A stretch of DNA of 64,000 bases from Thalassobius sp965218685 (GCF_965218685.1 NZ_OZ244657.1:1054001-1118000), one strand, 5' to 3'; counted from the first letter of the stretch, positions 8,443 through 16,851 are shown. Numbers and translations: made by a program. Notes: generated by a model from the letters alone, not told the origin.

Positions 8443-8970
8443 ATGGGATCACCTTTTGTGCGAGGCATCGCTGGCGCCATCATGGCCCTGGCCGCAACCG
8501 GTGTGTGGGCGCAGGATTCAAGCGAAAACCAGGTCGCCGTCAAAACCGCCTGGAGCGTGTTTGAAGACAACGACCCCAAGGAATGCTGGGCCGTGTCGGC
8601 ACCCAAGGAAACCGTCAACACAAAGGATGGTCGCGTGGTGGCCGTACGCCGCAGTGATATCCTGTTGATGGCCTTTTACCGCCCCGGTGCGGGCGTGTCC
8701 GGTCAGATCACCTTTACCGGCGGCTACCCCTTTGCCCCCGGCATTCCGGTAACGCTGGAGGTGGACGACGAAAAATACTCGCTGACCAGCGAGGGCGAAT
8801 GGGCTTGGTCGGAATCCTCGGATGCGGACGCCAAGATCATCGCGGCCATGAAACGCGGCAAGGATGCAGTTCTGACCGCACGCTCGGCGCGGGGCACGCA
8901 GACCAAGGACCGGTTCTCGCTTCTGGGCTTTACTGCCGCGCTGGACGAGGCGGCAAAGCGCTGCAAGTAA
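8443..8970 (+). CDS. invasion-associated locus B (IalB) family periplasmic protein
   Basis: 175-residue secreted protein. An N-terminal signal peptide (about 1-25, cleaving near WAQDS) is followed by the single IalB-like domain: WSVFEDNDPKECWAVSAPKE with one of two cysteines, VLTARSARGTQTKDRFSLLGFTAAL, and the second cysteine in AAKRCK at the C-terminus, allowing one disulfide. The family name comes from Bartonella; in free-living roseobacters the role is unknown and no invasion function should be assumed. Start ATG 8443 has GGAGG about 9 bases upstream; an in-frame TTG at 8428 would place that site inside the gene. It is a single-gene unit with a terminator after it. The 159 bases upstream hold a small hairpin and no clear promoter. 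Confidence 0.82.
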   Translation: MGSPFVRGIAGAIMALAATGVWAQDSSENQVAVKTAWSVFEDNDPKECWAVSAPKETVNTKDGRVVAVRRSDILLMAFYRPGAGVSGQITFTGGYPFAPGIPVTLEVDDEKYSLTSEGEWAWSESSDADAKIIAAMKRGKDAVLTARSARGTQTKDRFSLLGFTAALDEAAKRCK

Positions 8971-8990
8971 TACACACCCACGCGTAACAG

Positions 8991-9015
8991 AGGCCCCCGC
9001 TTGCCGGGGGCTTTC
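8991..9015 (+). terminator. rho-independent terminator after the IalB-family gene
   Basis: GCCCCCG (8993-8999) pairs with CGGGGGC (9005-9011) around loop CTTGC, followed by TTTC. Strong stem, short T run. Confidence 0.65.
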
Positions 9016-9093
9016 GCCGTTTGAAACATATGTTTTGGCAATCGGCGAAGAATCCTGTATGACCCCGGCTCATCCCGAAAAAGGAACAGCGCG

Positions 9094-10284
9094 ATGTCGG
9101 CTCAGGCTCCGATTACCCAGGACGTAATGACCATTCCCCGCAAGGCCCCCGAGGGCCCGGTGAACCTTGTCGGTCTCACCCGTGATCAGCTGCGCGAGGC
9201 GCTGCTGTCCATCGGTACGCCCGAAAAGCAGGTCAAGATGCGGGTGAATCAGGTTTGGCAGTGGATCTATCAGTGGGGTGTGCGCGATTTTGATGCGATG
9301 ACCAATCTGGCCAAAGCCTACCGCGCGCAGCTGGCCGAGAATTTCGTGGTGGAAGTCCCCGAGATGGTCTCCAAGCAGGTCAGCATGGACGGCACCCGCA
9401 AGTACCTTGTGCGTATCGCCGGCGGCCACGAAGTCGAGGTGGTCTATATCCCCGAATCCGACCGCGGCACGCTGTGTGTCAGCTCGCAGGTTGGCTGCAC
9501 CTTGACCTGTTCCTTCTGTCACACCGGCACGCAAAAACTGGTGCGGAACCTGACCTCGGGCGAGATTGTCGGCCAGATCATGATGGCACGTGACGATCTG
9601 GACGAATGGCCCCAACCCGGCGTGGGCACTGGTGAGTCCGGCCCGCGGCTGCTGTCTAACATCGTGCTGATGGGCATGGGCGAGCCGCTGTATAACTTTG
9701 ACAACGTGCGCGACGCGATGAAGATCGCGATGGATGGCGAGGGGATCTCGTTGTCTCGCCGCCGCATCACCCTGTCCACCAGCGGGGTCGTTCCCGAGAT
9801 CGCAAAATGCGCCGAAGAGATCGGATGCATGATGGCCGTCAGCTTTCACGCCACCACGGACGAGGTGCGCGACAAGCTGGTGCCGATCAACAAACGCTGG
9901 AACATCAAGGAACTGCTGGACGCCCTGCGCGCCTATCCCAAGCTGTCGAATTCCGAACGCATCACCTTTGAATACGTGATGCTGAAGGACGTGAACGACA
10001 CCGATGAAGATGCTCGCCGCCTGGTCAAGCTGATCCAGGGCATCCCGGCCAAGATCAACCTGATCCCGTTCAACGAATGGCCCGGCTCGCCCTATCAGCG
10101 TTCAGACTGGTCCCGGATCGAGAAGTTCGCTGACATCATCTATAAGGCCGGCTATGCCAGTCCGATCCGTACCCCCCGCGGCGAAGATATCATGGCCGCG
10201 TGTGGTCAGCTGAAATCAGCCACCGAACGGGCGCGCAAATCGCGCAAACAGATCGAGGCTGAGGCGGGTATGGCGCAACAATAG
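9094..10284 (+). CDS. rlmN: 23S rRNA (adenine2503-C2)/tRNA (adenine37-C2)-methyltransferase RlmN
   Basis: Radical-SAM enzyme that methylates C2 of A2503 in 23S rRNA and of A37 in some tRNAs. The 396 residues contain the radical-SAM cluster motif CTLTCSFC with Cys135, Cys139 and Cys142. GMGEPLYNFDNV follows, then the ISLSRRRITLSTSG block and, near the C-terminus, IRTPRGEDIMAACGQL with the conserved second catalytic Cys of the RlmN mechanism. N-terminal MRVNQVWQWIYQWGV is the usual tRNA/rRNA-binding helix-hairpin region. The N-terminus before residue about 20 is variable; ATG 9094 has GGAACAG upstream, so the start is plausible. Confidence 0.96.
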   Translation: MSAQAPITQDVMTIPRKAPEGPVNLVGLTRDQLREALLSIGTPEKQVKMRVNQVWQWIYQWGVRDFDAMTNLAKAYRAQLAENFVVEVPEMVSKQVSMDGTRKYLVRIAGGHEVEVVYIPESDRGTLCVSSQVGCTLTCSFCHTGTQKLVRNLTSGEIVGQIMMARDDLDEWPQPGVGTGESGPRLLSNIVLMGMGEPLYNFDNVRDAMKIAMDGEGISLSRRRITLSTSGVVPEIAKCAEEIGCMMAVSFHATTDEVRDKLVPINKRWNIKELLDALRAYPKLSNSERITFEYVMLKDVNDTDEDARRLVKLIQGIPAKINLIPFNEWPGSPYQRSDWSRIEKFADIIYKAGYASPIRTPRGEDIMAACGQLKSATERARKSRKQIEAEAGMAQQ

Positions 10285-10320
10285 TGCGCCATTTACAAAA
10301 CTGTTTCACATTTTCACATT

Positions 10321-10342
10321 AATGCCCCAATCCGGGGCATTT
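10321..10342 (+). terminator. hairpin terminator after rlmN
   Basis: AATGCCCC (10321-10328) pairs perfectly with GGGGCATT (10334-10341) around a 5-base loop. Only a short T stretch follows. A second small CCGG dyad lies just downstream. Confidence 0.55.
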
Positions 10343-10401
10343 CCGGCCTCAATCCGGCAACAGACTGTTTCCAGTAACAAGTTAAAACTGGAGGCAGTCC
10401 A

Positions 10402-10611
10402 ATGCAGAAAATCGAGATCATCACCCCCGACCTGACCAACTCGGTCCTGGAGCTGATCCGCGCCGAGCGTCAAAAATCCGTGTCCGTGCGCGAATGGAAA
10501 TTCCGTCTGAAGGGCTATGGCTACAAGATCATGGACACCGACCACGGCGAGGTCATCGCAAACCTGCGTCAGCAAGAAATTTGCGCCGTCCCGACCGAGC
10601 TGCTGCACTAA
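10402..10611 (+). CDS. small uncharacterised protein, 69 aa
   Basis: A 69-residue frame starting MQKIEIITPDLTNSV, with a good ribosome binding site (CTGGAGG about 8 bases upstream) and codon use like its neighbours. The protein is charged, has no membrane helix or signal peptide and contains no motif I recognise; WKFRLKGYGYKIMDTDHGEVI suggests a small alpha/beta fold. It lies alone after the rlmN terminator and its last four bases overlap the convergent LOG-family gene. The clean start context makes it a likely real gene of unknown function. Confidence 0.7.
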   Translation: MQKIEIITPDLTNSVLELIRAERQKSVSVREWKFRLKGYGYKIMDTDHGEVIANLRQQEICAVPTELLH

Positions 10612-11453
10612 CGGCCCGGAATCGCATCTCGTTTCTGGCCCGCGCCATCCCAGTTGTGCAGGGCCTCGAACGCCTCTTCGGCGGTTTCAACATAGCGGAA
10701 CAGCTCCAGATCTTCGGGGCTGATCGTGCCGGCATCCGCCAGCGCATCCCAGTTTATGATCTTTTCCCAGAACGCTTGTCCGAACAGCAGGAACGGGACG
10801 CGTTTCATGCGGCCCGTCTGGATCAGGGTCAGTGATTCAAACATCTCGTCCATGGTCCCAAACCCACCCGGGAACACGCAGATCGCATTGGCCCGCATCA
10901 GGAAATGCATCTTGCGGATCGCGAAATAATGGAAGTTGAAACACAGGTCCGGCGTCACATGCGCATTCGGCGCCTGTTCATGTGGCAGCACGATGTTAAG
11001 CCCGATCGAGATACCGCCTGCCTGCTCGGCGCCAAGGTTTCCGGCCTCCATCACACCAGGGCCACCACCCGTGCAGACGATATTCTCGTGCCGCCCCTCT
11101 TTCAGCCCTTCCTCGGTGACGAGATAGGCGAATTTACGCGCCTCTTCATAATATTTCGACAGGTCCGCCAGCGTCTGCGTGCGCGCCTTATCCTTGGTTT
11201 CGGGCGAGGGCACCCTTGCACCGCCAAACAGAACCACGGTGCTGTCGACGCCGTATTCTTCCAACATCAGCTCGGGTTTGAGCAGTTCAAGCTGCAATCG
11301 CACGGGGCGCAGCTCGTCGCGGCACATAAAGCTCTGATCATCAAAGGCCAGTTTATATGCAGGCGAGCGGGTCTGAGGCGTGTCCGGAACCTCGCGGGCG
11401 CTGGTGCGGTCGGTATGGGCATCGCGAAATGCGCTGTGACGTTCCGTGGTCAT
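10608..11453 (-). CDS. LOG-family nucleotide 5'-monophosphate phosphoribohydrolase (TIGR00730)
   Basis: Cytosolic enzyme of the Lonely-Guy family, which cleaves the N-glycosidic bond of nucleoside 5'-monophosphates (in plants, cytokinin ribotides). 281 residues, longer than the 190-residue short type because of an N-terminal extension of about 75 residues. Rossmann core: VVLFGGARVP (about 72-81), the signature CTGGGPGVMEAGNLGA (about 123-138), and the catalytic PGGFGTMDEMFE (about 198-209). The start ATG has GGGAAGG upstream. Whether the substrate here is a cytokinin precursor or a general purine nucleotide cannot be told. Confidence 0.88.
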   Translation of the reverse strand: MTTERHSAFRDAHTDRTSAREVPDTPQTRSPAYKLAFDDQSFMCRDELRPVRLQLELLKPELMLEEYGVDSTVVLFGGARVPSPETKDKARTQTLADLSKYYEEARKFAYLVTEEGLKEGRHENIVCTGGGPGVMEAGNLGAEQAGGISIGLNIVLPHEQAPNAHVTPDLCFNFHYFAIRKMHFLMRANAICVFPGGFGTMDEMFESLTLIQTGRMKRVPFLLFGQAFWEKIINWDALADAGTISPEDLELFRYVETAEEAFEALHNWDGAGQKRDAIPGR

Positions 11454-11530
11454 GACTGGCCTTCCCTGTTTTTTACCTTACAATCAATCGTATAGACCCC
11501 AACCTACACTGGCCAGCTTCAGAGGCAACC

Positions 11531-12457
11531 ATGACCTGGAAATCCGACATCGAAGGCGCGATGGCGCTGATCGCTCCGCATGTACTGCGCACGCCGGTGC
11601 TGACCCATGCCGGGCTGGGCCTGCCCTATCCGGTCGAGTTGAAGCTAGAGCAGGTGCAGCATTCGGGCAGCTTCAAGGCGCGGGGCGCGTTCAACACTCT
11701 GCTGTCGAAACCTGTGCCAGCGTCGGGGCTTGTGGCGGCGTCCGGGGGGAACCATGGGGCGGCGGTGGCTTATGCGGCTGCGCAATTGGGTCATCGCGCG
11801 CGGATCTACGTGCCTGAAATTGCTGGCCCTGCCAAGATCTCGCTGATCCGGGATCAAGGCGCTGATCTGGTTGTGGTGCCCGGCGCCTATGCCAACGCGC
11901 TTGAGATGGCCAAGGAATACGAGGTCGAAACAGGCGCCATGCAGATACATGCCTATGACGCGCCCGAAACCGTGCAGGGGCAGGGCACCGTGCTGCTGGA
12001 GTGGGAAGAACAGGGGTTGCAGGCCGATACGGTGCTGATCGCCGTGGGCGGTGGCGGGCTGATCGGTGGTGCTTTGGCTTGGCTACAGGGTCGGCGAAAG
12101 GTCGTCGCGGTCGAGCCTGCCTCGGCGCGGACGCTGAATGCAGCCCTTGAAACGGGACCAGATACCGAGGTCGAGGTGTCCGGCATCGCGGCCAATTCCC
12201 TGGGAGCGCGCAAGATCGGGCGAATCTGTCATGGTCTGGCGGTGCAGCATGGCGTTCAATCGGTTCTGGTTAGCGATCAGGCGATCGCCACGGCGCAGCG
12301 CACCCTTTGGACGGCCGCGCGCCAGTTGGTGGAACCTGCCGGGGCAACAGCTTTGGCGGCGCTGCAATCGGGGGCCTATACGCCCCAGCCCGGTGAAAAA
12401 GTTGCCGTGCTGGTCTGCGGAGGCAACATCGCCCCTGATCCGTTCCAAGCGGGCTGA
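11531..12457 (+). CDS. PLP-dependent threonine/serine dehydratase-like protein
   Basis: Fold-type II pyridoxal-phosphate lyase, probably a threonine/serine dehydratase or racemase. 308 residues: the PLP lysine is in HSGSFKARGAFN (about 42-53), followed by SGGNHGAAVAYAA (about 73-85). The phosphate-binding glycine loop VGGGGLIGGAL lies about 174-184, and CGGNIAPD at the C-terminus holds the residue contacting the pyridine nitrogen. There is no ACT or regulatory domain, so it is a catabolic-type enzyme rather than feedback-regulated IlvA. Exact substrate unknown. It is followed at about 100 bases by dapD, but a separate promoter for dapD is likely. Confidence 0.85.
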   Translation: MTWKSDIEGAMALIAPHVLRTPVLTHAGLGLPYPVELKLEQVQHSGSFKARGAFNTLLSKPVPASGLVAASGGNHGAAVAYAAAQLGHRARIYVPEIAGPAKISLIRDQGADLVVVPGAYANALEMAKEYEVETGAMQIHAYDAPETVQGQGTVLLEWEEQGLQADTVLIAVGGGGLIGGALAWLQGRRKVVAVEPASARTLNAALETGPDTEVEVSGIAANSLGARKIGRICHGLAVQHGVQSVLVSDQAIATAQRTLWTAARQLVEPAGATALAALQSGAYTPQPGEKVAVLVCGGNIAPDPFQAG

Positions 12458-12560
12458 TCCACCCTTGGTGTGCACGTGCATACCCAATGCTGCATTGCGC
12501 GTTCGGGGCCGGGGGCTTATAGGCATATCCCAACGTGAAATGGCCCTTGAGGAGACCTCC

Positions 12561-13388
12561 ATGTCCAATGCTCAGCTGGAAGCAGCGATCGAAGCCGCGT
12601 GGGACGCGCGCGACACCATCACCCCCGCCACCACCGGCGAGACCCGCGACGCCATCGAAGACACGCTGAACGCGCTGGATTCGGGCAAGCTGCGCGTGGC
12701 CGAGAAGATGGAGAACGGCGACTGGCACGTGAACCAGTGGGCCAAAAAGGCTGTGCTGCTGGGCTTCCGCATCAAGGACATGGAAATTCAGAACGGCGGC
12801 CCGCAGGACGGTACCTGGTGGGACAAGGTCGACAGCAAGTTCAAAGGCTGGGGCGCTGACGAATTCAGCGCGGCTGGTTTCCGCGCCGTGCCCAACGCCG
12901 TGGTTCGCAAGTCTGCCTATATCGCCCCCGGCGTGGTTCTGATGCCGTCCTTCACCAACTTGGGTGCCTATGTTGACGAAGGCACCATGGTTGACACCTG
13001 GGCCACCGTTGGCAGCTGCGCTCAGATCGGCAAAAACGTGCACCTGTCGGGTGGCGTTGGCATCGGCGGCGTGCTGGAGCCCATGCAGGCCGGCCCGACC
13101 ATCATCGAGGATAACTGCTTTATCGGTGCGCGTTCCGAAGTGGTCGAAGGCTGCATCGTCCGCGAAGGCGCGGTTCTGGGCATGGGTGTTTACATCGGCC
13201 AATCGACCAAGATCGTTGATCGCGAAACCGGCGAAGTGATGTACGGCGAAGTGCCGGCTGGTTCGGTCGTCGTGTCGGGCTCGATGCCCTCGAAAAACGG
13301 TGTCAGCCTGTACTGCGCCGTGATCGTGAAACGCGTGGACGCCAAGACCCGCTCGAAAACGTCGATCAACGACCTGCTGCGCGACTGA
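12561..13388 (+). CDS. dapD: 2,3,4,5-tetrahydropyridine-2,6-dicarboxylate N-succinyltransferase
   Basis: Cytosolic enzyme of the succinylase branch of lysine and meso-diaminopimelate synthesis, transferring succinyl from succinyl-CoA. 275 residues from ATG 12561, which has GAGGAGA 8-13 bases upstream; the open frame continues to 12138 only as an antisense-like extension inside the preceding gene. The left-handed beta-helix hexapeptide repeats are visible from about 100 on (SAYIAPGVVLMPSFTNLGAY, VGSCAQIGKNVHLSGGVGIGG, IIEDNCFIGARSEVVEG). The C-terminus reads SLYCAVIVKRVDAKTRSKTSI, typical for DapD. dapE, the next succinyl-branch enzyme, lies 3.6 kb downstream in this window. Confidence 0.97.
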   Translation: MSNAQLEAAIEAAWDARDTITPATTGETRDAIEDTLNALDSGKLRVAEKMENGDWHVNQWAKKAVLLGFRIKDMEIQNGGPQDGTWWDKVDSKFKGWGADEFSAAGFRAVPNAVVRKSAYIAPGVVLMPSFTNLGAYVDEGTMVDTWATVGSCAQIGKNVHLSGGVGIGGVLEPMQAGPTIIEDNCFIGARSEVVEGCIVREGAVLGMGVYIGQSTKIVDRETGEVMYGEVPAGSVVVSGSMPSKNGVSLYCAVIVKRVDAKTRSKTSINDLLRD

Positions 13389-13411
13389 TCACGTTTCGCC
13401 CTTAATTCCAA

Positions 13412-13442
13412 GGCCTCGCCCATTTGGCGGGGTCTTTTTTTG
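13412..13442 (+). terminator. rho-independent terminator after dapD
   Basis: CCTCGCC (13414-13420) pairs with GGCGGGG (13426-13432), extended by two outer pairs, loop of 5, followed by seven or more T. A strong intrinsic terminator. Confidence 0.85.
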
Positions 13443-13570
13443 TCTGCATTCATTAAGAACGATATGAAGATTATCATTCCTGTCTTTCGCCATTTTTTAC
13501 ATAATGAAACGGCCCCATATTCTCTTCATCAAACAACGGCAAACGCCACTCACACTCACGGAGAGAACCA

Positions 13571-14134
13571 ATGACCAAGATCCTGAAGACCCTGACCGCC
13601 GCGCTGCTTGGCTCGGCCATCGCAGTCCCCGCAGTTGCAGACAACAACGCGGCCACGGTCGCGGCCCTGGCCGAACTGGCCAAAGTTCAGGCCGAGCAAG
13701 CCCGCATCGAGAAGAACCTGGAAACTTTCGACATTCTGGACTTCGAGGTATTCTCGGGTCAGCACTGGGACCGTCTGCATGAAAGCCACGCCGAAGACAT
13801 CGTCGTGCATTGGCCCGATGGCCGTACGACTGAAGGCTTGGATGTGCATATTGCGGACCTGAAGGCCTTCTTTGTTTATGCGCCTGACACCCGCATCGAA
13901 ACCCACCCGATCCGCATCGGCCAAGGGGAATGGACGGGCGTCGTTGGCGTGATCGAAGGCACTTTCAGTGAGCCGATGCCCATCGGTGATGGCAAGTTCA
14001 TCCCGCCGACCGGCAAAGCCTACAAGCTGACGATGGCCACCATCGGTCACTGGAACGAGGAAGGCGTCATGGACGAAGAATACCTGTTCTGGGACAACCT
14101 GACCTTCATGCGTCAGATCGGCCTGGCCGAATAA
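13571..14134 (+). CDS. secreted SnoaL/NTF2-like protein
   Basis: 187 residues. The signal peptide (about 1-23, ending VPAVADN) marks export to the periplasm. A short Ala/Glu helix follows, then an NTF2-like cone domain of the SnoaL/ester-cyclase type (about 60-185) with DRLHESHAEDIVVHWPDGRTTEG, HIADLKAFFVYAPDTRIETHPI and GHWNEEGVMDEEYLFWDN. SnoaL enzymes act on polyketides, but the fold is used for many purposes and no biosynthetic genes are nearby, so no reaction is proposed. Ribosome binding site GGAGAG before the ATG. It is a single-gene unit bracketed by terminators at 13412 and 14170. Confidence 0.75.
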   Translation: MTKILKTLTAALLGSAIAVPAVADNNAATVAALAELAKVQAEQARIEKNLETFDILDFEVFSGQHWDRLHESHAEDIVVHWPDGRTTEGLDVHIADLKAFFVYAPDTRIETHPIRIGQGEWTGVVGVIEGTFSEPMPIGDGKFIPPTGKAYKLTMATIGHWNEEGVMDEEYLFWDNLTFMRQIGLAE

Positions 14135-14169
14135 TCTGCTGCTCCGACCGTTCCCCTCGCGGTTGGATC

Positions 14170-14199
14170 AGGGCGCCTGCATCTGCGGGCGCCCTTTTT
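14170..14199 (+). terminator. rho-independent terminator after the SnoaL-like gene
   Basis: AGGGCGCC (14170-14177) pairs with GGCGCCCT (14188-14195) around a 10-base loop that can itself fold, then TTTT. Confidence 0.8.
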
Positions 14200-14266
14200 C
14201 GTGGGATATCGCTGGACCTTTGGGCCGATTTTCGGCATGTCAGAGGAAATTCCGCAGGGGCCAGAT

Positions 14267-14638
14267 ATGACCGACAGCAAAGCCAAGAAGCCTAAGAAAC
14301 CGTCGCGCCAGAAGGTGTATACCCTGCTGGTACAGGTGGGCAGAAAAGAGGACGATGGCCTGCCCGAGGGATCCTCGGGGGCCGCGCTGATGTGCTATGC
14401 CAGCGGCATTGACGAGGCTGAGGCCGTGCGCGAAACCGTCGCAATCCTGAAGCAGGCCGATCTGGCTCCGCTGGATGTCACCGGATACGGCACACTGGAC
14501 GAACGGCTGGAGCAAGGCCACGACATCAGTGACGACGAACGCGGCCTGATGGCCCGCGCGCTTGAAGAAAACTCGGTGATCGTCGCGCAGATGACCCCGT
14601 TTTTCGGAGACAAGGGCGCCTCGGACGCAGTTCACTGA
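14267..14638 (+). CDS. uncharacterised cytosolic protein, 123 aa
   Basis: Not recognised. From ATG 14267 the protein starts with a lysine-rich tail (MTDSKAKKPKKPSRQK). A small alpha/beta domain with VYTLLVQVGRKEDDGLPEGSSGAALMCYASG and an acidic helix-rich C-terminal half follow. No signal peptide or membrane segment. The frame also contains ATGs at 14237 and 14201; 14267 is preferred because GCAGGGG stands 8 or so bases before it. The repeated VREVTVAILKQ-like alternation of charged and hydrophobic residues suggests a compact domain. The convergent channel gene ends 4 bases beyond its stop. Confidence 0.65.
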   Translation: MTDSKAKKPKKPSRQKVYTLLVQVGRKEDDGLPEGSSGAALMCYASGIDEAEAVRETVAILKQADLAPLDVTGYGTLDERLEQGHDISDDERGLMARALEENSVIVAQMTPFFGDKGASDAVH

Positions 14639-14641
14639 CGC

Positions 14642-15697
14642 TTACTGGGGTTCCAGTCCGAACCAGCTTTCGTAGATCTCGTTATATTTGCCGTTCTCGC
14701 GCAGGGTCAGCAGTGTGCGGTTGATCCCTTCGATCACGGGGCTGTTCGTGGGGGCTGCGATGCCGTAATTCTCGCGCAGGAAAATTGGGCCATTCAGCTG
14801 CGCCTGCCCCTGCGCACGGGTCTTCACGTAATAGGCCAGGATCGGTGCGTCAAAGACGATCGCGTCCAGCTCTTTTTGCTCGAACCCGGCCAGCATCTGA
14901 TCAAGTCCCGCATATTCGCGATAGTCGATGTCGCGGTTGTCCAGATAGTTTGCGGCGGTCGATCCGGCCACGGTGCCCACCCGTCGGCTGTAAAGGTCAT
15001 TGACCGAATTCACATTCGAGGTGATCGCGTCCACCGTCATCACCGAAGTCACATAAGCCACGAAGACCGACACGAAAAACAAAGAGGTAATGACCAGACC
15101 GACACCCATCAGGCGACCCAGGGCGGTGCGCGGAACGCGTTCTTCAAAGCCGCCGTTTACAACAAGGTTCAGCGCCCACCAGAACGCGGGAAACATGGCC
15201 TGCTTGGCTGGCTGGTCAAAGTATTCCTGATGGCGCCGCTCTAGCCACCACATCAGCATGCCCACACCCAAAAGCGCGGCAAAGGCCAGGATGACGGACA
15301 GGACAAGTTCCTTGTTAACCAAGGCCTTCCACAGGCCTGAACCATCACGATCGACCGGGGTCATGATCTGCAAGCCGGCCGAGAATATCGGCTGGCTGAA
15401 GTCCATGACTTCCTCTCTGGCGGCCGTGATCGAGATATTGGCGATTGCCAGGTCGACCTGCGAATTTTGCACCGCGTCCAACATCTCGCCGAAGCTGTCA
15501 AAGCGTTCTATCCGGTACTCGTGACCGGTGGACTGGGCCAATGCGTCCCACAAGTCGATTGAGAAACCAAGGTCGGTTCCAGCCAATGACATCGAGAATG
15601 GCGGGCGCGTGACGGTGCCGACGACCAGCTCTTGAGACATGGATTTTACGGGCCACAAGGCAAGCAAAGCCACCAGTGCCAGGATGATGCGCGTCAT
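14642..15697 (-). CDS. prokaryotic ionotropic-glutamate-receptor-like channel
   Basis: Predicted ligand-gated ion channel built like GluR0: a periplasmic amino-acid-binding domain split by a pore module. 351 residues from ATG 15697, which has GGGGAAAAG upstream. In order: signal peptide (1-21); lobe S1 (about 23-115) containing ISITAAREEVMDFSQP, whose Arg94 is the residue that binds the ligand alpha-carboxylate in this family; first membrane helix (131-152); re-entrant loop (about 168-182); second helix (194-219); lobe S2 (222-351) with GTVAGSTAANYL and ELDAIVFDAP. The loop reads NLVVNGGFEERVP and lacks the TVGYG potassium filter. Many such genes are annotated only as substrate-binding proteins. 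Ion selectivity and ligand are unknown. Confidence 0.8.
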   Translation of the reverse strand: MTRIILALVALLALWPVKSMSQELVVGTVTRPPFSMSLAGTDLGFSIDLWDALAQSTGHEYRIERFDSFGEMLDAVQNSQVDLAIANISITAAREEVMDFSQPIFSAGLQIMTPVDRDGSGLWKALVNKELVLSVILAFAALLGVGMLMWWLERRHQEYFDQPAKQAMFPAFWWALNLVVNGGFEERVPRTALGRLMGVGLVITSLFFVSVFVAYVTSVMTVDAITSNVNSVNDLYSRRVGTVAGSTAANYLDNRDIDYREYAGLDQMLAGFEQKELDAIVFDAPILAYYVKTRAQGQAQLNGPIFLRENYGIAAPTNSPVIEGINRTLLTLRENGKYNEIYESWFGLEPQ

Positions 15698-15762
15698 GAA
15701 ACTTTTCCCCAAGTTGTCCGACGGATAGGCCATTAGCCAAGATTTCGCAACAATACCAAAGA

Positions 15763-16851
15763 CTAGACGGCGCGATTTTGGACGAATGTGACCGCTTCGA
15801 ATGGTTTGAGTACAGGGAATACAGGCCTTGCGTGTTCGGGCAAGCGCGACCTTTCGTAACCGGCGAGTAAGCTGACCGAAATTTGCTGGGTCTTCCGTCG
15901 CATCCGTCCCAGATACAACGAATGCAACGGTGCGCCGGCGGCCAGAATCGGCTCGTTCCGGGGCAACAGAAGCTGGTGCCACGTCGCCTGCGCTCGGTCG
16001 GGCGCGTAGTAGGCCGAAACGCCGTTGACCAGGTGTTGCGCCGGCACAAGCGCAAAGGGGGCGCCGAACAGGAACTCGACATCCGGGCCTGAAACGCACA
16101 GCCGCTGATCCGGAGTCACAGTGATGTCGCGCTGTAGCCCGAAATATGGCGCGCGCAGATGGACTGGGCGAAATCCCCCGCGAGCGGGAAGGGTACTTTC
16201 GATATTGGCAAGGATCGGGACGTGCTCGCCCTCTGGGGTCTGGATCAGGTCTCCGCGTTTCAGCTGGGCAATGGGGCGATAACCCTGGGCGGTCAGGATC
16301 GGCGTTTCCGGCGCAATGCTGGGCATGGGCCCGACCGGAACCGGGGTGTCAGACAAGGCCAGATAGGTGACGTCATCTTGGGCCCGCAAAGGGCGCGGCT
16401 GCGTAAACAGGGTTTGCAGGTCGCCCAGCCCAAGGGGCAGGGGATCACTCACCGGCTGCAGGAAGTACTGATATGTGCCAAGCGCACGCACCGACAGCCA
16501 GCCTTGCCGCGCGGGCGCGTCCCATAGATAGGTGATGCGCAGGCGGTAATTCTCGCCGGTTAGTCCGTGATGCAGCGCCGTATGCGAGACAGACTGACCT
16601 TGCGTGACGACCACCGAGACCGAACCGTCCGGCAATGCCTGCAGGCTCAGGCCGCGCTCCCATGGGTGCAGGTGGTGGTATTGCAGCAAAGTTTGCGGAC
16701 GATCATGGGCAGGGATGCCGGTTTCAAGCATCAGCGCGCCACGCGGCAACAGATCAGCAGGGCCGAAACGCGCCTGTGTGCCCGCGCCTTGCCCGATACC
16801 GGCCCGATTGAACAGGCGCGTCGTGTGATCTGCCAGAGCGATCCAGCTCAT
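15763..16851 (-). CDS. Hint-domain protein lacking the catalytic cysteine
   Basis: 362 residues. The N-terminal half (about 1-170) is a beta-rich domain of unknown function (RGALMLETGIPA, WERGLSLQALPDGSVSV). The C-terminal part is a Hint (hedgehog/intein) domain of the roseobacter type, opening IAPETPILTAQGYRPIAQLKRGDLI (about 178-202). In active relatives the first residues are a Cys starting the motif C-F-x-x-G-T; here that Cys is Ala, so autoprocessing by N-S acyl shift is not expected. HLRAPYFGLQRDITVTPDQRL and LYLGRMRR are further Hint elements. No secretion signal is evident. It lies 66 bases upstream of the channel gene on the same strand. Confidence 0.7.
   Translation of the reverse strand: MSWIALADHTTRLFNRAGIGQGAGTQARFGPADLLPRGALMLETGIPAHDRPQTLLQYHHLHPWERGLSLQALPDGSVSVVVTQGQSVSHTALHHGLTGENYRLRITYLWDAPARQGWLSVRALGTYQYFLQPVSDPLPLGLGDLQTLFTQPRPLRAQDDVTYLALSDTPVPVGPMPSIAPETPILTAQGYRPIAQLKRGDLIQTPEGEHVPILANIESTLPARGGFRPVHLRAPYFGLQRDITVTPDQRLCVSGPDVEFLFGAPFALVPAQHLVNGVSAYYAPDRAQATWHQLLLPRNEPILAAGAPLHSLYLGRMRRKTQQISVSLLAGYERSRLPEHARPVFPVLKPFEAVTFVQNRAV

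Noticed and set aside
14642..16099. N-terminal extension of the channel gene to 16099
   Set aside because: The added residues are Arg/Pro-rich and overlap the Hint gene in another frame; the signal peptide and ribosome binding site support ATG 15697.
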